From NCBI GenBank assembly GCA_012861695.1, contig JAAOOA010000096.1, forward strand, positions 1 through 64,000: DNA of 64,000 nt. Direction: 5' to 3'. Below, piece by piece: positions 45,166 to 58,106 of this stretch. This DNA comes from Trematomus loennbergii (lineage: Eukaryota; Chordata; Actinopteri; Perciformes; Nototheniidae). How positions within the stretch are numbered: position 1 is the first letter of the stretch; each line of letters begins with the position of its first letter. Made by a program: the position numbers and the translations under genes. The notes beneath the pieces are model-generated. The model was not told where the DNA came from and searched no databases. It worked only from the letters and a program-made list of their open reading frames with translations.

Positions 45166-45814
45166 ATAATGGATTATGACGGAAATGTTACGATCCTGTC
45201 CGTCAAATTGACTGACAACGAAAAGGTCTAAAGTCACCACTGCTTGGGAGAAAGAAACAATGTGATATTTGGGCCCATTTTCGCTACAATGAGGCGGAGA
45301 AAAAAAGCGAATGCATTGTTTTATCAGAAGGGAAGCAATGTAGCCTTAACACAGCTGGTAAAAACACCAAAAACCTGACCAGATACTCTCTGCAAAGCTG
45401 CATTCTTAATCATTCAACCTGTGTTTTTCATCAAATAAGGACAAGATATAATCGTATTGTGAAATAAGTTTGACAAAAATTATTGGTTTTGGCTAGACTA
45501 GTTTGACTGAAATTTTCTATATAATCTGATGACTACAAACAGTTTTCATTGACAAAAAGTAGACTAAAATAATTAGTTTTCTTTGACTAACATAAGACTA
45601 AAATGCTCAGACTTTTAGTCGACTAAATCTTGACTAAAATATTTACTGTTTTAGTCGACTAAAATAAGACTAAAATGCTCAGACTTTTAGTCGACTAAAA
45701 CTTGACTAAATAAAAACAGGATGAATGTGACTAAATATGACTAAAACTAAAAAGGAAATTTAACACAGGACTAAGACTAAAACTAAAAAAAAATAGCTGA
45801 CGAAATGAACACTA
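45166..45814 (+). pseudogene. hAT relic with BED finger
   Basis: Around 45267-45420 the plus strand encodes DIWAHFRYNEAEKKSECIV and then TAGKNTKNLTRY, a BED finger outline (W..F, first Cys, GKNT.NL). The second half is decayed. The right side is rich in gactaaaa/ttttagtc words and ends gacgaaatgaacact, the minus-strand start of a fish hAT type. Confidence 0.6.
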
Positions 45815-45824
45815 CTTCAGATAC

Positions 45825-45949
45825 ATCTTCTCCAGAGGGGATTTTCCTTTTGCAAGGGCCAGCACCTTGGGTAGAATGGGGAGAAATTCCTCTCTGAAGC
45901 GGTGCTGCAGGTTGTCAATGTTGTGGATGCGGTCCATTTCCTCACACAA
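45825..45949 (-). CDS. Probable host exon, 125 bp, function unknown
   Basis: The minus strand has a pyrimidine-rich acceptor tttctgtccgtctatgcag, then an open frame LCEEMDRIHNIDNLQHRFRE followed by EFLPILPKVLALAKGKSPLE, and gagaagat/gtatct as donor. Amino-acid composition is protein-like (amphipathic, mixed charge) and the sequence is not repeated in the window. I do not recognise the gene. It adjoins a hAT end on its 3' side. It is the best host-exon candidate here. Confidence 0.5.
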
Positions 45950-46291
45950 CTGCATAGACGGACAGAAACAAAGACAACACAGTACAATTTAGAGAGGTTG
46001 ATTGTATGGACGGAACACTACGCGTGCAAGTAGCGAAGGATCTGCTAAATATTTTACATACCCCAGCAGAAAGAAAGAGAGGGAGAGAGACACGCTGAGC
46101 TGCGCCATGCAGCGATCAGCTGATCCGGAGCAGAGAGAGACGTGCGGTCCACAGGTAGGGTGCCAACAAACCACATGTGGGACAAATAGGACGTTTTTGC
46201 GGGACATGTTACTGCGTAGAGCTAGATTAGATGTTTATATAATGTCTATCTAACCCTTAAGAATATAATGTTTATAATGTCTATCTAACCC
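45950..46291. other. Unassigned; short tandem duplication at 46235-46294
   Basis: The block ataatgt...ctatctaaccctta occurs twice in succession just before the TTAA MITE. No supported frame. Confidence 0.4.
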
Positions 46292-46295
46292 TTAA

Positions 46296-46654
46296 AGGTG
46301 GGGTAGGTAATTTTGGAGAAACCAGCTCGAGTGCGCTAGAATTTGAAAATACACAGCCGGAAAAAATCTGCCACTTCCTTACAGAGCCCCTCCTCCAACA
46401 CACACAACGCGCACATGACACGAGATAAGTTTGTGCACAGATGGAAGGCTGACAGGCAGGTAGGCCATCCAGTTATTTTAGCCGGGCCGGCTAAAATGAT
46501 TGGTCGTGCTTTTTACAGTATTACGGCTTCCACAGATGACATTTTTTGTCAAAGCACTTAAGATATTCATTGCTATCGGGATGTTAAGAGCATTCCATGG
46601 AATATAACAAAAAGTGTATCTCGAGCCGGTTTCTCAAACTTACCTACCCCACCT
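46296..46654. mobile_element. TTAA MITE (AGGTGGGGTAGGTAA family)
   Basis: TTAA at 46292-46295 and 46655-46658; ends AGGTGGGGTAGGTAA and ttacctaccccacct. An inverted, truncated relative lies at 51349-51535. Its right TTAA is also the left TTAA of PB-A copy 4. Confidence 0.85.
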
Positions 46655-46658
46655 TTAA

Positions 46659-47780
46659 CCTGTTACACACCGCCCCCGGTACCGGGCGGATAAACGCGTC
46701 ATTTGCAGGAAACAACGTCTAAGGAATCGTAATATTTAATAAACTATGAATGTTTTATATCCATGTAACGGGAAGAAACTCAGCTAACTGATCTTTTTAA
46801 TTTTTTTTTTCAAAGAAACCCCACAATGCTAACACTCAGCCTCTGAATTAGCCACGAGCGAAAAATGTCACTCATAACTCCCTTATTACTTATCCTAGAT
46901 GCACAGCCAACCACTCGTTTTTGGTCTCCTGGAGACACAGAATCTGGGGGTGCCCACCTCAACACTCAGTGATAAACGAAAGCGTACATCATAACATGTG
47001 GAGCTAAGTAGCTAGAAACGCTAACATGGCTTACCTTGGTCAAAACTGGTCTTCAATGGCATTAAAACGATAAAAAAACGATGCTGCAGTTAATCCATAG
47101 GTTCATCCAATGTATCTGTGTCCTCTTTGAAATTATTTCTGATAATCCATAAGCAATAAAACTGCTTTTTTGTTTCCAAATGCCAGAGCTAGAATGTTGC
47201 TCCACTCTGCTTTACATTTACATGCGCGCAGCCCCCACCTTTTCTCTTCACAATGAGTGTGTGTGTGGGCCTCCCCCTTCGATTCTATTGGCTCTAACGG
47301 TCAGAAAGAGGTGTCAACCATCAAAATCGAGCAAGGGGGGCCAGAGATATAGAAAAAAATTTTTTCACCCAAATCACCTCAGAGGTGGGGTGGTTTTGGC
47401 TAAACCTCTCTAAAAAGGTAAAATGTCACTTGTTTTGCATCAATCTTGATACAGGGTACTTATTATATGTTGTACTTTGGATTCCTAAAGCTTTTAGTCT
47501 ACTAACCCATCATCCAAGGGTAGTTTTCACTATCTGTAAAAAATAATTTTTGGACGGACACTATAATTTACAGTTTTTTACTATGTAAAATCTGAATTTT
47601 CTTTAAAATAAAAACATTTATATTGATTCTGACACTTCTACATCCAACTCACAGATGTAACCTTGCTTTGATAAAAGAAATTATTCATATAACCCTTTTA
47701 GAAGTTAAGTTGTAGTCATTTGTTTTGGGCATGTCATTTTCGAGCCTGAAACATGAAAAACAGGCTTGGTGCTTAACAGG
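46659..47780 (-). mobile_element. piggyBac-like element PB-A, copy 4
   Basis: TTAA at 46655-46658 and 47781-47784. Ends CCTGTTACACACCG and GTGCTTAACAGG; sub-terminal palindrome cccggtaccggg near 46676. It provides the empty site for the DIRS insertion in copy 2. The exon-like ATG (atggattatcagaaataatt, minus strand) lies at about 47150. Confidence 0.88.
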
Positions 47781-47784
47781 TTAA

Positions 47785-48241
47785 ATGTAAATTGCCGACT
47801 ATACTTTATGCAGAACCAGCATTTGTTTACTGTCCTCCACCATACTGGAGTCTATGCGTTACATTACCTCAGACTGCACTCATATTCAACTCTGCTCTGT
47901 CCCCACCACCCTTCTGGGGCTACAACTGGATCTGACTGGACAGTCGGTGGAAACTGAAACGGAAACATTCTAAGCCAGTTCAGACCCCAATGTTGTCACT
48001 TTACACAAAATACACTTTAACAGGCTACGGCACTGGGACTATCAGAGGGATTTTAATGGTGTGTCTCTTCCTATTGATGTGGATAGTTGTGGTGCAGGCC
48101 TACCCGACAGGCCGGTCTGCTGTCCCCAGAGCCGTCCAGCTCATTGTTAGGTTTCACATTCCTGCAGAAAAACACGCAAACAAACAGACACACACTTTCT
48201 GTTGCATATGGGATTTAGAAAGCAGATATGTGAAAAGGAGG

Positions 48242-48242
<1 letters not shown>
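47785..48242. other. No gene recognised
   Basis: No supported frame or repeat. Confidence 0.4.
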
Positions 48243-48301
<59 letters not shown>

Positions 48302-48315
48302 TGTGTGTGTGTGTG
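48243..48315. repeat. (TG)n microsatellite
   Basis: Pure TG with one tggt interruption near 48294. Confidence 0.95.
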
Positions 48316-49734
48316 CAAGTGTGTGTTGTGTATGGAGATCATTTTCTTGACCTGATTTCCCCCTCACATAGACATTGATTTCTTCCTCAAAGCAAGCTGT
48401 ACATAGTCTGTTGTATGACTCGTTATTTTAAATATGTGGAGTTGAAGTTTAACAGTCTGTTTTCATATTTGTGAAGTAGTCGACTATAAATTCGAACTTT
48501 TCAGAGAGAACCAGCCCTATATCCTACACAAGCTTTGTTGGAGCAGAACACCTCTGCTACGCGCCGTTCGTTGGATGAGGCTGGATCTCTATTAAATTAA
48601 GAAAGGAATTGAAAACACCGGAATCAAAGTTATAACAAATTATCTGAGTTTACTTCTAGTAGGAAACCAAACACATATACAAGTTATACAGAGTACTCGA
48701 GTACTCCGGACTTTCAGGTTTGTGATGCGATGCGGATAAATGCGTCGGGATCAAACCAACTCATCAAACGAGATGAAAGTGACTTCAAGTTTGTGATGCG
48801 ATGCGGACACAGATATCGGGACCTGCCAACTCACCAAACCAAAAAGCATTTTTACACTCAAAAACATCAGTATTCATATCTATTTTTGGGGCGGAGATTT
48901 GTCGACTCTTCCTTCCCATTTTCCTCCCAAGCGAATCAGAGAGCCCTGAGGAGGAGCTGTGTAAGCTGATCACCTCCCCCAAGTGTCCTGACTGGCTGGA
49001 TTCGCTTCTGGCCAGGGTCAATAGTTCTCACCAGGACTTGAAATTCCAAAGTCCCCTAAGGTCAAAAGTCAACCTCTATCTTCGATTCGAATCTACTCTA
49101 CATTCCCTTCCCATGGGTTTTTCACCTATTTAACGATGTCTTTAACGACTTAAAAACAACATCTGGCTTTTAGGGGTGAAAAAGGCCAAGTGAAACAGAA
49201 TCTCTGGATCAGTGAGTTTGAAAGTAAGAATATCCTTTCGATATATAATTACCCAAAACCGTTGTGATTACATAAAACAGTTCAAACAATACATGTTTAC
49301 TTCAATACAGTGTAGAATCATATCTTTTTACTTCAGCTTATGTTAGAGACACGTAGGTATCTATATTTTAATAATAGTATTTTTTTCTGATCTGTACCCA
49401 GTTTAATTTGTTCTTTAAACTACTTCCTGTTAATGCAAATTCATATTTGACTGATGTATACTGGTGTACCTGATTACATGATGAAGTTTCACAGCTCATA
49501 TTATACAATTTCATGTATAGAGTCATGTCAAACCTCTCTGCTCTCTTAGGTTGTTTTGTTTTTATTCAACACTTCTTGGTCACCATTTAATCGCTTCATA
49601 TTATTAATTACATTGTTCTCAAAAAATACAAAGTCCCTCAGAGCTAAAATGGGCAGAATAAATTAATCTGAGAAAAGATCACCTGTCAAAAGTATTGAGG
49701 AAGATGAGAGAACTAGAAAAATATGAGTTATTTA
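48316..49734. other. Unassigned, with a 110-codon open frame at 48801-49133
   Basis: The plus frame ends SESESPEEELCKLITSPKCP then DWLDSLLARVNSSHQDLKFQ and a stop at 49133. Its second half looks protein-like but I recognise no domain. A word tttgtgatgcgatgcgga is duplicated at about 48719 and 48790. Could be a fragment of an unknown retroelement or a chance frame. Confidence 0.25.
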
Positions 49735-50640
49735 ATCAATTATTGAATGAATAAAAACGAGATCTACTGTAGGCTTCAGGTAGTTTGTGAGAAAGGGCTG
49801 GAGAGGGAAAGAGAGGAGAGAGTGACCACAAATGGAGAAAAACAAGGATACTCCGACTGAAAGCAGGACAGAGTGGCGTGACATTGATTGATGTCTGAGC
49901 GCTCTCCCTGATTCGCTGATTAAAGCCATCAATCTATATGCAGAAAAGGTGTCCGATGCAAATGGGCCCAATCAGGCAGGACAAAATGGTTTTGTCAGGA
50001 AGTTATGGAAATGGCTCTAGGTAAGGCGTAGAGAGCGTGGCGAGCAGGCGGGATCTGACGCCGCGATGCTCCAAATTAGGAGATTACATGCTCACCGCCC
50101 CACCGCTTGGTCCTGCTCTGACGCCCAAATTGTTCTGCCATTCTTTCTTTTCTTTGCTTAGCGGTCAAAGCCCTGTTGCAGCATACGCTACACTACACAA
50201 TGCAATTGCCCGGACCACTTCAGCTGCAGCTACAGTATGGGGGAACGAGGGGGGTGTTGAAGAAATAAAACATTGTCTGCTGCCTCCAGACATTACAGGG
50301 GTCTACCTCTGGAATTAGTCAACAGTACTTTATACGTAGATAATGTAATGATGTGTCACGTTTGACCTTTCTTATTCAGTCACATACGGGGAAGGCCTTG
50401 TGCAGTCTTCAGGAGCAGATTTGTAAAGTTGAGCGCTGAGTGTCCCACTCGCAGCTCATTTGAATATAAGACGAATAAGAAAGAAAAAAGGTACATTTGT
50501 TGTCAGGGAAGGCATTTCTCTTAAGAGCAGAGAGAAAAAAATGAATCACCTCTGAAGGCGTCAAGCCGTTAATTCCAGATGGGTCCTGTTTTTTCATTTT
50601 TTTAGGGGGGGTTCTTTTCCACCATTCTTTTGTTGCCTTC
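49735..50640. other. Single-copy-looking DNA, candidate conserved non-coding region
   Basis: No frames or repeats. It has homeodomain-like tgattaaagccatcaatc and tttgaatataagacg words and balanced composition. A regulatory role is only a guess. Confidence 0.25.
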
Positions 50641-50732
50641 GTCTGCAAAGCCTGACCATTTCAATATCTCAGCCTATCTAATAACAGTCATTCCTCTGTG
50701 GATTCTCTCTGCCTCATCTCACTTCCCTGTCC

Positions 50733-50889
<157 letters not shown>

Positions 50890-51044
50890 ATGGCCTCCAT
50901 ATCTCTTCTTCACTCAGTCCTTTTCTCTCTCTTTCTCTCCCCTCCAGCCAATTGTGATCCGAATCTGTTTAATTAAGTAACAAATTATGTTGGCATAGTA
51001 ACAGCACGCTAATGTATCATGGAAATAGTCTGTTAGACACACAG

Positions 51045-51057
51045 GTTGCTTGGCAAC
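51045..51057. promoter_or_regulatory. X-box-like RFX site
   Basis: GTTGCTTGGCAAC matches the RFX X-box form GTTGCY-N-GGCAAC. It lies in single-copy-looking sequence (50889-51340) beside aattaagtaacaaattatg. Binding is inferred from motif only. Confidence 0.4.
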
Positions 51058-51348
51058 AGCCAATGGTGGTGTGAGATGCAGTGGTGACAAATTGCTTGGA
51101 TGCAGATGCAGCGACTGCTGCGTTTGAGGGGCGTCGGGAAAAGGGAGAACAATAACATTTGCATGAAGAGACGCTGGGATGTGGAGAAATTCATTTTACT
51201 TTTAATCCTCACAACATTCATCCCATAAAGTCAACTTAAGATATTTGCTCTAACCAAAGTTGATAAACATTGTTCTGCTTCACAAACTGGTAGAAGATGT
51301 TTGTTACTTTTGTTAAGTAGTATTAGCTATAACAGTGCTTCAACTTAA

Positions 51349-51535
51349 AGGTAGGGTAGGTAATTCACTTCAGAAACACTTTTTGTTATATTCCATGGAA
51401 TGCTCTTAACATCCCGATAGCAATGAACACATTAAATGCTTTGACAATAAATATATACAAATATTTCATCTGTGGAAGCCGTGGCGCTGTAAAAAGCAAG
51501 TCCAATTATCTGCCTCGGCCCGCTGTGACACTTTC
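51349..51535. mobile_element. Truncated TTAA MITE, inverted relative of 46296-46654
   Basis: TTAA at 51345-51348 then AGGTAGGGTAGGTAATTCAC. Shares ttgttatattccatggaatg and cttaacatcccgatagcaat inverted with 46560-46620. The other end is missing. Confidence 0.75.
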
Positions 51536-51540
51536 ATTGT

Positions 51541-54009
51541 AATGGTTCTCAACCCAAAAAGGTTTGGAACCACTGCCCTAAACTCTACTTCAAATCCTCC
51601 ACCCCTACGTTATCATGATATCAAGCTAAATCAATATGAAACATTAACTGATCAATCCTTTCTGTGCTCTGTGGATTATTTCTTTTTTTCCCAGGACAGA
51701 CTGAGCAGTTTACACCAGCAGATGTAAAGCTTTTATGAACTGGCTATAAGTTGACTCCCTGCTGCGTTATAGCAATCAGTGACAGAAAAGCAGCAACACT
51801 GACATTTATTCATATGAAAATGTCACTGATTATTACTCTAAAAGTTGCTAGAAAGGAGGGCAGCAGCGATAACAGCTCGCAGACCAACACGTGGAGACGT
51901 CTGCAGCGGAACCACAGTGCTCTGAAGGTTTAAACATGAATCTGCTTTTAGAGACGTGGACAGTGCAGCTAGTGCGAGGACAGTAACATTATTTTGTGAT
52001 GCACTTTGGTGCTCTGTTCTGTTTTTCTGATGGATTCATTTATTTACAAAATCAAGGCAAACCTGCCACAGAGTCAAATGTAAAGGCATTTGATTTAGAG
52101 AGGCCTAACCAACAAGTGATATCCACTTTAATGGAACAGTTGCTACATAACTACATGTTAATAACTAGTGTGTAAAATAGGCCACTCTCACCAGTATGTT
52201 AGTGGTCCAGTAAGCTCCACACCTTAGATTTCTATAATTTCTAGTGTTCAGCTCCAGCTGATGCACAGTGGAACTACTTCTATACATTCACTGATGTTAT
52301 GGGAAAATATGTGAGTTAAAAAAAACACGTTTTCGGGGCATTAAAACATTGTCAAGTTTAGCATAAACATACCATGTCAGATAATTACTTTTAGTAATTT
52401 ACATTCAAGTATAACATATTAATATTATGCAGATTGGCTTTTAAATTATGGAATTGTAATCTTTATATGTCTCTTTAACACAAGGCTGAATACATTTCTA
52501 TGTATTTGACATTTCACCTTCCTGTCTGCTTACACCTGGGACATGGTTATGTTAATAATTGATTCTGGTGATATTTCAATTGTACGCTCATCTGAACTTC
52601 AGGCCAATCACTATCTATCACATTCCTCCTCACACCACAGCCCCGGATATCATCCATTAACTGTAATGTGAAGACACAAATTTAAAAGAGGAAAGCACAG
52701 CTTTGACAGGACTCTAATTCTAAACAGCCCCAGTTCCTCATGACAATTGTCACACTGAGTGTGTGGGGCCATTTCCATTTGCGACAAAGATGTTTGGTGT
52801 AATGCATATGGTTGATATGTTGTCTCTCTCCAGTGCACAGTCCTATCATAAACCCCAGCGGTCCTAACGAATGGCGCACTCACCGGACTATGTGGTTACA
52901 TGATGAAAGTTATTCATCACATTTGAATTATTCTAATCAATTTACTGTCAGGCTAACTGCTGCGGCCGCCACAGTGACGCCGCTGTCAAGCACCGTTTGG
53001 TTGCAGCTTGGCGCTTCCCGTGAAATTTATACTTTCCATAAGTACTCGTAAAACCTTCAAAGCATGACTGAGGGGGAGATCACCCCCACCCCGACATCCT
53101 AGTCAAGACGACAGCTGCTGACAACAAAGTCACTCACGACAAATAGACAAAATGATGTACAGAGCTCTGCAATAGCAGAACAACAGCTTGCAAACACAAA
53201 AAAGAGCAGTCGTTTTTTTCCCTCTTCAAGCACACAAATAAAGACGTTTAAGAACGAGATCTCAATCGCCAGATACAGCGGGACACAAGGTTGTTCCACA
53301 CACAGGATCAGAACGGCTGAAAGCATCCCTACCTTGAGTTACTTCCTACATTTAGCAGTGAGCATGAATGCTGCTCACCCCAAAACAAGGAGCCGGTCCA
53401 AACCCCCGGGACACTGAGATCATCCGGAGGAGACGGAGTCCTGCTTCCTGCCGGACATAGGCAGCTCAGGGAGGCTTTATCTTCTGACCAGAAGTCCCCG
53501 TCACACAGGCTTTATGTTCAATGTGGGGAAAGATGCATGTTTGATGCTCTCATTTCTGAACAAGTTCCAATCCATTTTCAAATAAAGATAAAGTATTCAA
53601 AGTTTAAACCTGGTAACACACAGCTGTCAATCTAAAAGCCTTTAACGCTGGAGCTCACAGTTTCTCAGAGGTTTCTCCCCTGAGATTTCATTCCACATGG
53701 TTATTTCTTTAAATCCAGTGCAGACACAAGTCAGACTTGTATGGCTTTACAAATTATAAATATATATAAAATCTACGAATAAAAAAAAATGGCTGCCTCA
53801 ACAACAATTACTGGTTGTTTGTACTATTAGAGTAGAGTACAGATAGTTATATTATACATCATAATTCTATCATATATTATACTATATAATAACTAGATAT
53901 AAACAGTATGAGCAGGATTAGCAGTATTAAACGCTAACAGTGTTACCTTTCTTAAGAAAACAAATACATTGCCAATTGAATTTATTTAATCTCTTATGCA
54001 CAAAGGCCC
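51541..54009. other. No gene recognised
   Basis: A hAT-like fragment (ggttctcaaccc ... ggaaccactgccct) lies at 51543-51580. The rest has no supported frame. Overlapping minus frames at 52650-52883 and 53099-53326 have no recognisable motif. Confidence 0.35.
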
Positions 54010-54013
54010 TTAA

Positions 54014-54979
54014 AGGGGACCTATCACAAAATGCACTTTTGTACGTCTTTTATACATGAATATGTGTCCCCGGTGTTCCAGGGAACTCACCAAGTGTCAG
54101 AAAACACAACCCTCTCTATTTTCCTCCATACCCAAATCTCTAAAAAAGGGGCTGCAACGGATCTGATAAAAACTGATCCAGATTTGAACACTTCACTGAC
54201 GTCACAGAAGTGGCGCTACGGCTATTGGGCCAACTCTCCACCTATCAGGGGAATGTGGGGTTGGGCCACGGCCGGCCATTGCCGCTCGAAAGCGCTGGAG
54301 ACGCTGTAGTACATATGCCAGGCCTGTAAGTGGCTGTAGTCTGCCACAAAAGCAGCGAAGAAGACTTCCCGCCCATAGTTACCATGGTTACCCTTCTGTT
54401 TATTCTCCGCTGTGGCTTTTTTTCTCCCTCCCCGAAGCAAGCGTTTGCTCCCGCTGCTTTAATTCAATGCAATCCCTCCCCGTCGAGGCAAGCACTGTAA
54501 TTCTCTCCGTTAGTCCACCAGCAGATGACAAACACCCACCTCTCCGCCTCTTCCAAGGAACGAGGGGACCGTGCGGCAGAGTTTCAGTTTCAGTTTCTTT
54601 CGCCAGTCAAGATGTCCGTTAAAGTTTCAATCTTCCGGACAAAATTAGAAAAGTGCCGGTCAAAGGTCTTCTTTGTTATTTATTGAGCTTTAAAACAAAT
54701 GAATAACGACTCTATATAATAAAACACGGAGGACGGAGATCTCTTTTTCTCCCCCTCTTCTGACAGCCCAGCAGCTGATCAGAGCACGTCTCCCCTCTCC
54801 TGCAGGGGGGCGTGGTCAGCAGAATCAGACCCGTAGACAGCAAACAGCACATAGAGCGAAATCAGGCATGGCTAAAATGCATGATCTGTTTGGTATTTCG
54901 AAAACAGAAACGTATAAATATACCTTATATAGGTATGGCCCTACAATATATCATTTAAATATAGCATGATAGGTCCACT
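54014..54979. mobile_element. TTAA element (AGGGGACCTATC family), copy 3
   Basis: TTAA at 54010-54013 and 54980-54983; ends AGGGGACCTATCA and tgataggtccact. Contains the same captured MITE-like block as 9074-10081 (gctggagacgctgtagtaca, gcagcgaagaagacttccc). Confidence 0.85.
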
Positions 54980-54983
54980 TTAA

Positions 54984-57170
54984 TGATTTTGATAAACATG
55001 GAGAGGGGAGGGGAGCGTATGCTCATGAAACGGCTGGTTACTTAGCACTGAAGCTGGGTCTCGTGTATTTACTTGATGTAAGGTTAATGGGAACAATATC
55101 AACAGTGTGATGTCCAGTCTTTGTAACTTTCAGCTAGTCTTCAGGTTTGTTCTTTAACAGAAAGGGAAAAGGGACCGTGGAAAGGATCAGGTTCATCATG
55201 TGATCTACATCCAAATGGTCGGTACATAGTCCAGCAGAGAAACAGAGGAATCCTAAAGGTTCTTAAAGAGATGGGGAGAGTGATTATTTTTTAGTCAATC
55301 AGTCTCAGGAGGGGCAGACCTGTTTGGGCTCATTTTAAACTAAAAAGCCGCTCAGTCTCATTAATTCAAAGTAAATCTCTTTTTTAGAGCCAGATTTCAA
55401 AATCAACATCAAAACGAGGAGGACGGCAGCTCTGCTTTTATCTAAAGTGTGGGATGTAACCTCCTCCCCCAAAGGTGAAATAAGATTGTCACTCTGATGC
55501 GTCTGCTCCCCTTTTGATGAGCTGGGGAATAAATATGCAGAAAAGGGGGCTTCCTGGTGGAGGAAGAAGGGAGGAAAAAAAGAGGCAATCAAGGATAGCA
55601 GCGGTCCCCGGCTGGACGATAAATCTCTGTCTGTTTCAATCGCCGCTGTGGCCGAAACGGTGTAAAATTCAAGCAGGGATGTCATCAATTTCTGTTAGCT
55701 TCTCTGTCCTCTTCTGTGCCGGTCGGCGGGCAGCCGTGATGGATTGATTTTGTCACTTGTGCTCAGTTCACAGTATGTTAACATGGAAGGGCAGAGTTGG
55801 GTTATGGAGAGAGGTTATTAGTAGCTGGGCTGTGCTGGACTTCTCTCTCTCTTCCTTTGAAGGTCTCTCACTCCCTCTCCCATCCCTGTCACACTGCCTT
55901 ACACTCAATATACTCGCTTGCCCATTTATCACACCTCATTCCCTTCCACATCTGCATCCATTTCATCCCTGCGCACCCCCATCCCTCCCCTCTTATCTCT
56001 GCAGAACTCTCCTATCTCACCCAACTGTCTCCACCTGCACCACCTGACCTGTCAGCCTGTTCCTCTCCTCCGCTACATGTGTCAACTGTCACCTCATTCC
56101 TATATATTCATATATGTATACTACTGTTAACCATACCCCCCTTCTCAAATCAGTCGGACCCTGAACGGATAAGGCCGTTAAAATAAACACTAACTCTGTG
56201 ACTGTTAGAAGTCTGAGCACAGCTTTTCTGTCACTTGTCGAATAGATTTGAGTCCAGTCGGGTAGTTTTGGGATGTGTTGATGTGTGTCTGCCTATCAAC
56301 TGCTAATCAAATTGTTTTGTCAGGAATTCTCTCAGGTCTATCAATTTAAAGTAATCCAATTACAACAGAATAGGGCAAAAAGGTGAAATAAACTTAGATG
56401 GTAAAATCTCCACTGTGTCAATTCTGTGGTTCAAGTTGAGTTGTACATCATTATTTGTGTGAGTCAAGTGTGAATTCTCCCCAGCTGCCCCCCTCTCCTC
56501 CCGCTGTATCCCTGCCTCTCCATCATCCACCTCCATCCACCTAGCTTCTCCATGGCCTCTAATCTTTATTTCTCTTCTTATCTACCTGATTTCTACGATT
56601 CTCTCAGCATACAGTAAGTATACCTTCATCCGCCCATCTCTGTACCACCTCCTCACTGAGCTCTCTCATCACACAGACAGCAGGACCACTACAGAGCTGG
56701 TGTTACATAATCCTGAGGGAGCAGCTGGAACCAGCCGTGCTTTATGATGGGAAGACTGAAGAGAGATGACATCATGAAGGAAGCTGAACCCTGGAGAGGA
56801 CATTAGAACATCTGTATACACATTGGTAAACACAATTGAACTAACGCTGCACCTTTTGACTTGTATACCCCAAGATTATTTTCCAGAGCCATAATTATTC
56901 AGACGCTTAAGAAAAAAATGCAATGTTTAGTCGTCACTTATGTGGAAGTCCATGAGAACAGATAAAGTGGATGAAAGCCAGCCTCTTTACTACAGACATA
57001 CTACAAGGTGTACAGTGAACTAAGCAGTCACAATCCCAGGTCCCACACACAAATGTCTATGTTTTGGTCAAAACCAAATCAGACAGCTGATATTAAAAAT
57101 GTTCGCTAAAATTTGAACATAAACATTTCTTTCTACAATGTCTCCATATAGCAGCTACTAGTTATGTGTG

Positions 57171-57172
<2 letters not shown>
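54984..57172. other. Mostly single-copy-looking DNA; candidate conserved block 55330-55760
   Basis: 55330-55760 has balanced composition and words such as gataaatctctgtctgtttc and gggatgtcatcaatttctgt, without repeats, compatible with a regulatory element. 55800-56700 is C/T-rich. No supported gene. Confidence 0.25.

Positions 57173-57233
<61 letters not shown>
57173..57233. repeat. (GT)n microsatellite
   Basis: About 30 pure GT units. Confidence 0.95.
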
Positions 57234-57235
<2 letters not shown>

Positions 57236-57484
57236 CATGTCCATGTTGGGCTGCTTTTCACAGTGTGTGCATCTCTCTTTATTATTACACTTTTCCTGTT
57301 TGGCTCTCTTATTCTCTCACACACATTTTACTTCGCACACACCCTGCTTGCCCTCTCTTGTTTCACTCTTTCTCTCTTTATACTTGTCTGTCTCCGTCTC
57401 TCATACTAACACATACATGTTTCCCTCACTCTGATTTGCACACCTGTCTAAAGTAGACTGAGCAGCGTTTTGCTGGAACTCTAA

Positions 57485-58102
57485 GGCTGCCTTTACACGG
57501 GAACGTTTGCGTTTATGCACAGTATGCGTTTTCAAAAAAGTATTCCGTTCACACGCATTCGTTTCATTTAACGTGTCTGTTCACACGAGACCGCTGGAAA
57601 CGCTGTAGTACATATGCGGCCTGTAACTGGCGCTGTAACTTCCGCCACAAAATACACCAAAAGCAGCGAAGAAGACCCCGGAGCATGGTTGCCATGGTTG
57701 CCCTTCTGTTTATGCCCCGCGGTGGATTTAGCAACATGTAGTTCATGTAGTTCTCCATGTCCACTTGTTGTGATGGTTGTGGTAGAGGAGCTGTATTTTT
57801 GCACTAACATCTGTAGCATGGTCAGTAGCTACTGCTACTGACCATGCTACAGCAGTGAGCAGCAGAGGTGGGGAGAGGCGGGGCTATGGCTTCATCTATC
57901 GGGAAATGATCGTATAGAGACGATTACACGGAGCCGTTTGACCCCCCAGAGCGTTTCGTTTGCAAATCTATCCACCTTGGGACCCGTTATCGTTTGTGGG
58001 GTCCGTTTCTATCGTTTTGTTACGGCCTCGTGTAAATGAAAGGGCTATACGCAAGAGAAACTATGCGGATACAACCCGTTTCGTTCTCGTGTAAAGGCAG
58101 CC
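57485..58102. mobile_element. 618-bp TAA-flanked MITE, Harbinger-like
   Basis: TAA at 57482-57484 and 58103-58105. Ends GGCTGCCTTTACACGGGAAC and its near-complement gttctcgtgtaaaggcagcc. A 3-bp TWA duplication suggests a PIF/Harbinger-type transposase. The interior is homologous to the block inside the AGGGGACCTATC elements at 9.5-9.9 kb and 54.2-54.4 kb. Confidence 0.85.
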
Positions 58103-58106
58103 TAAA

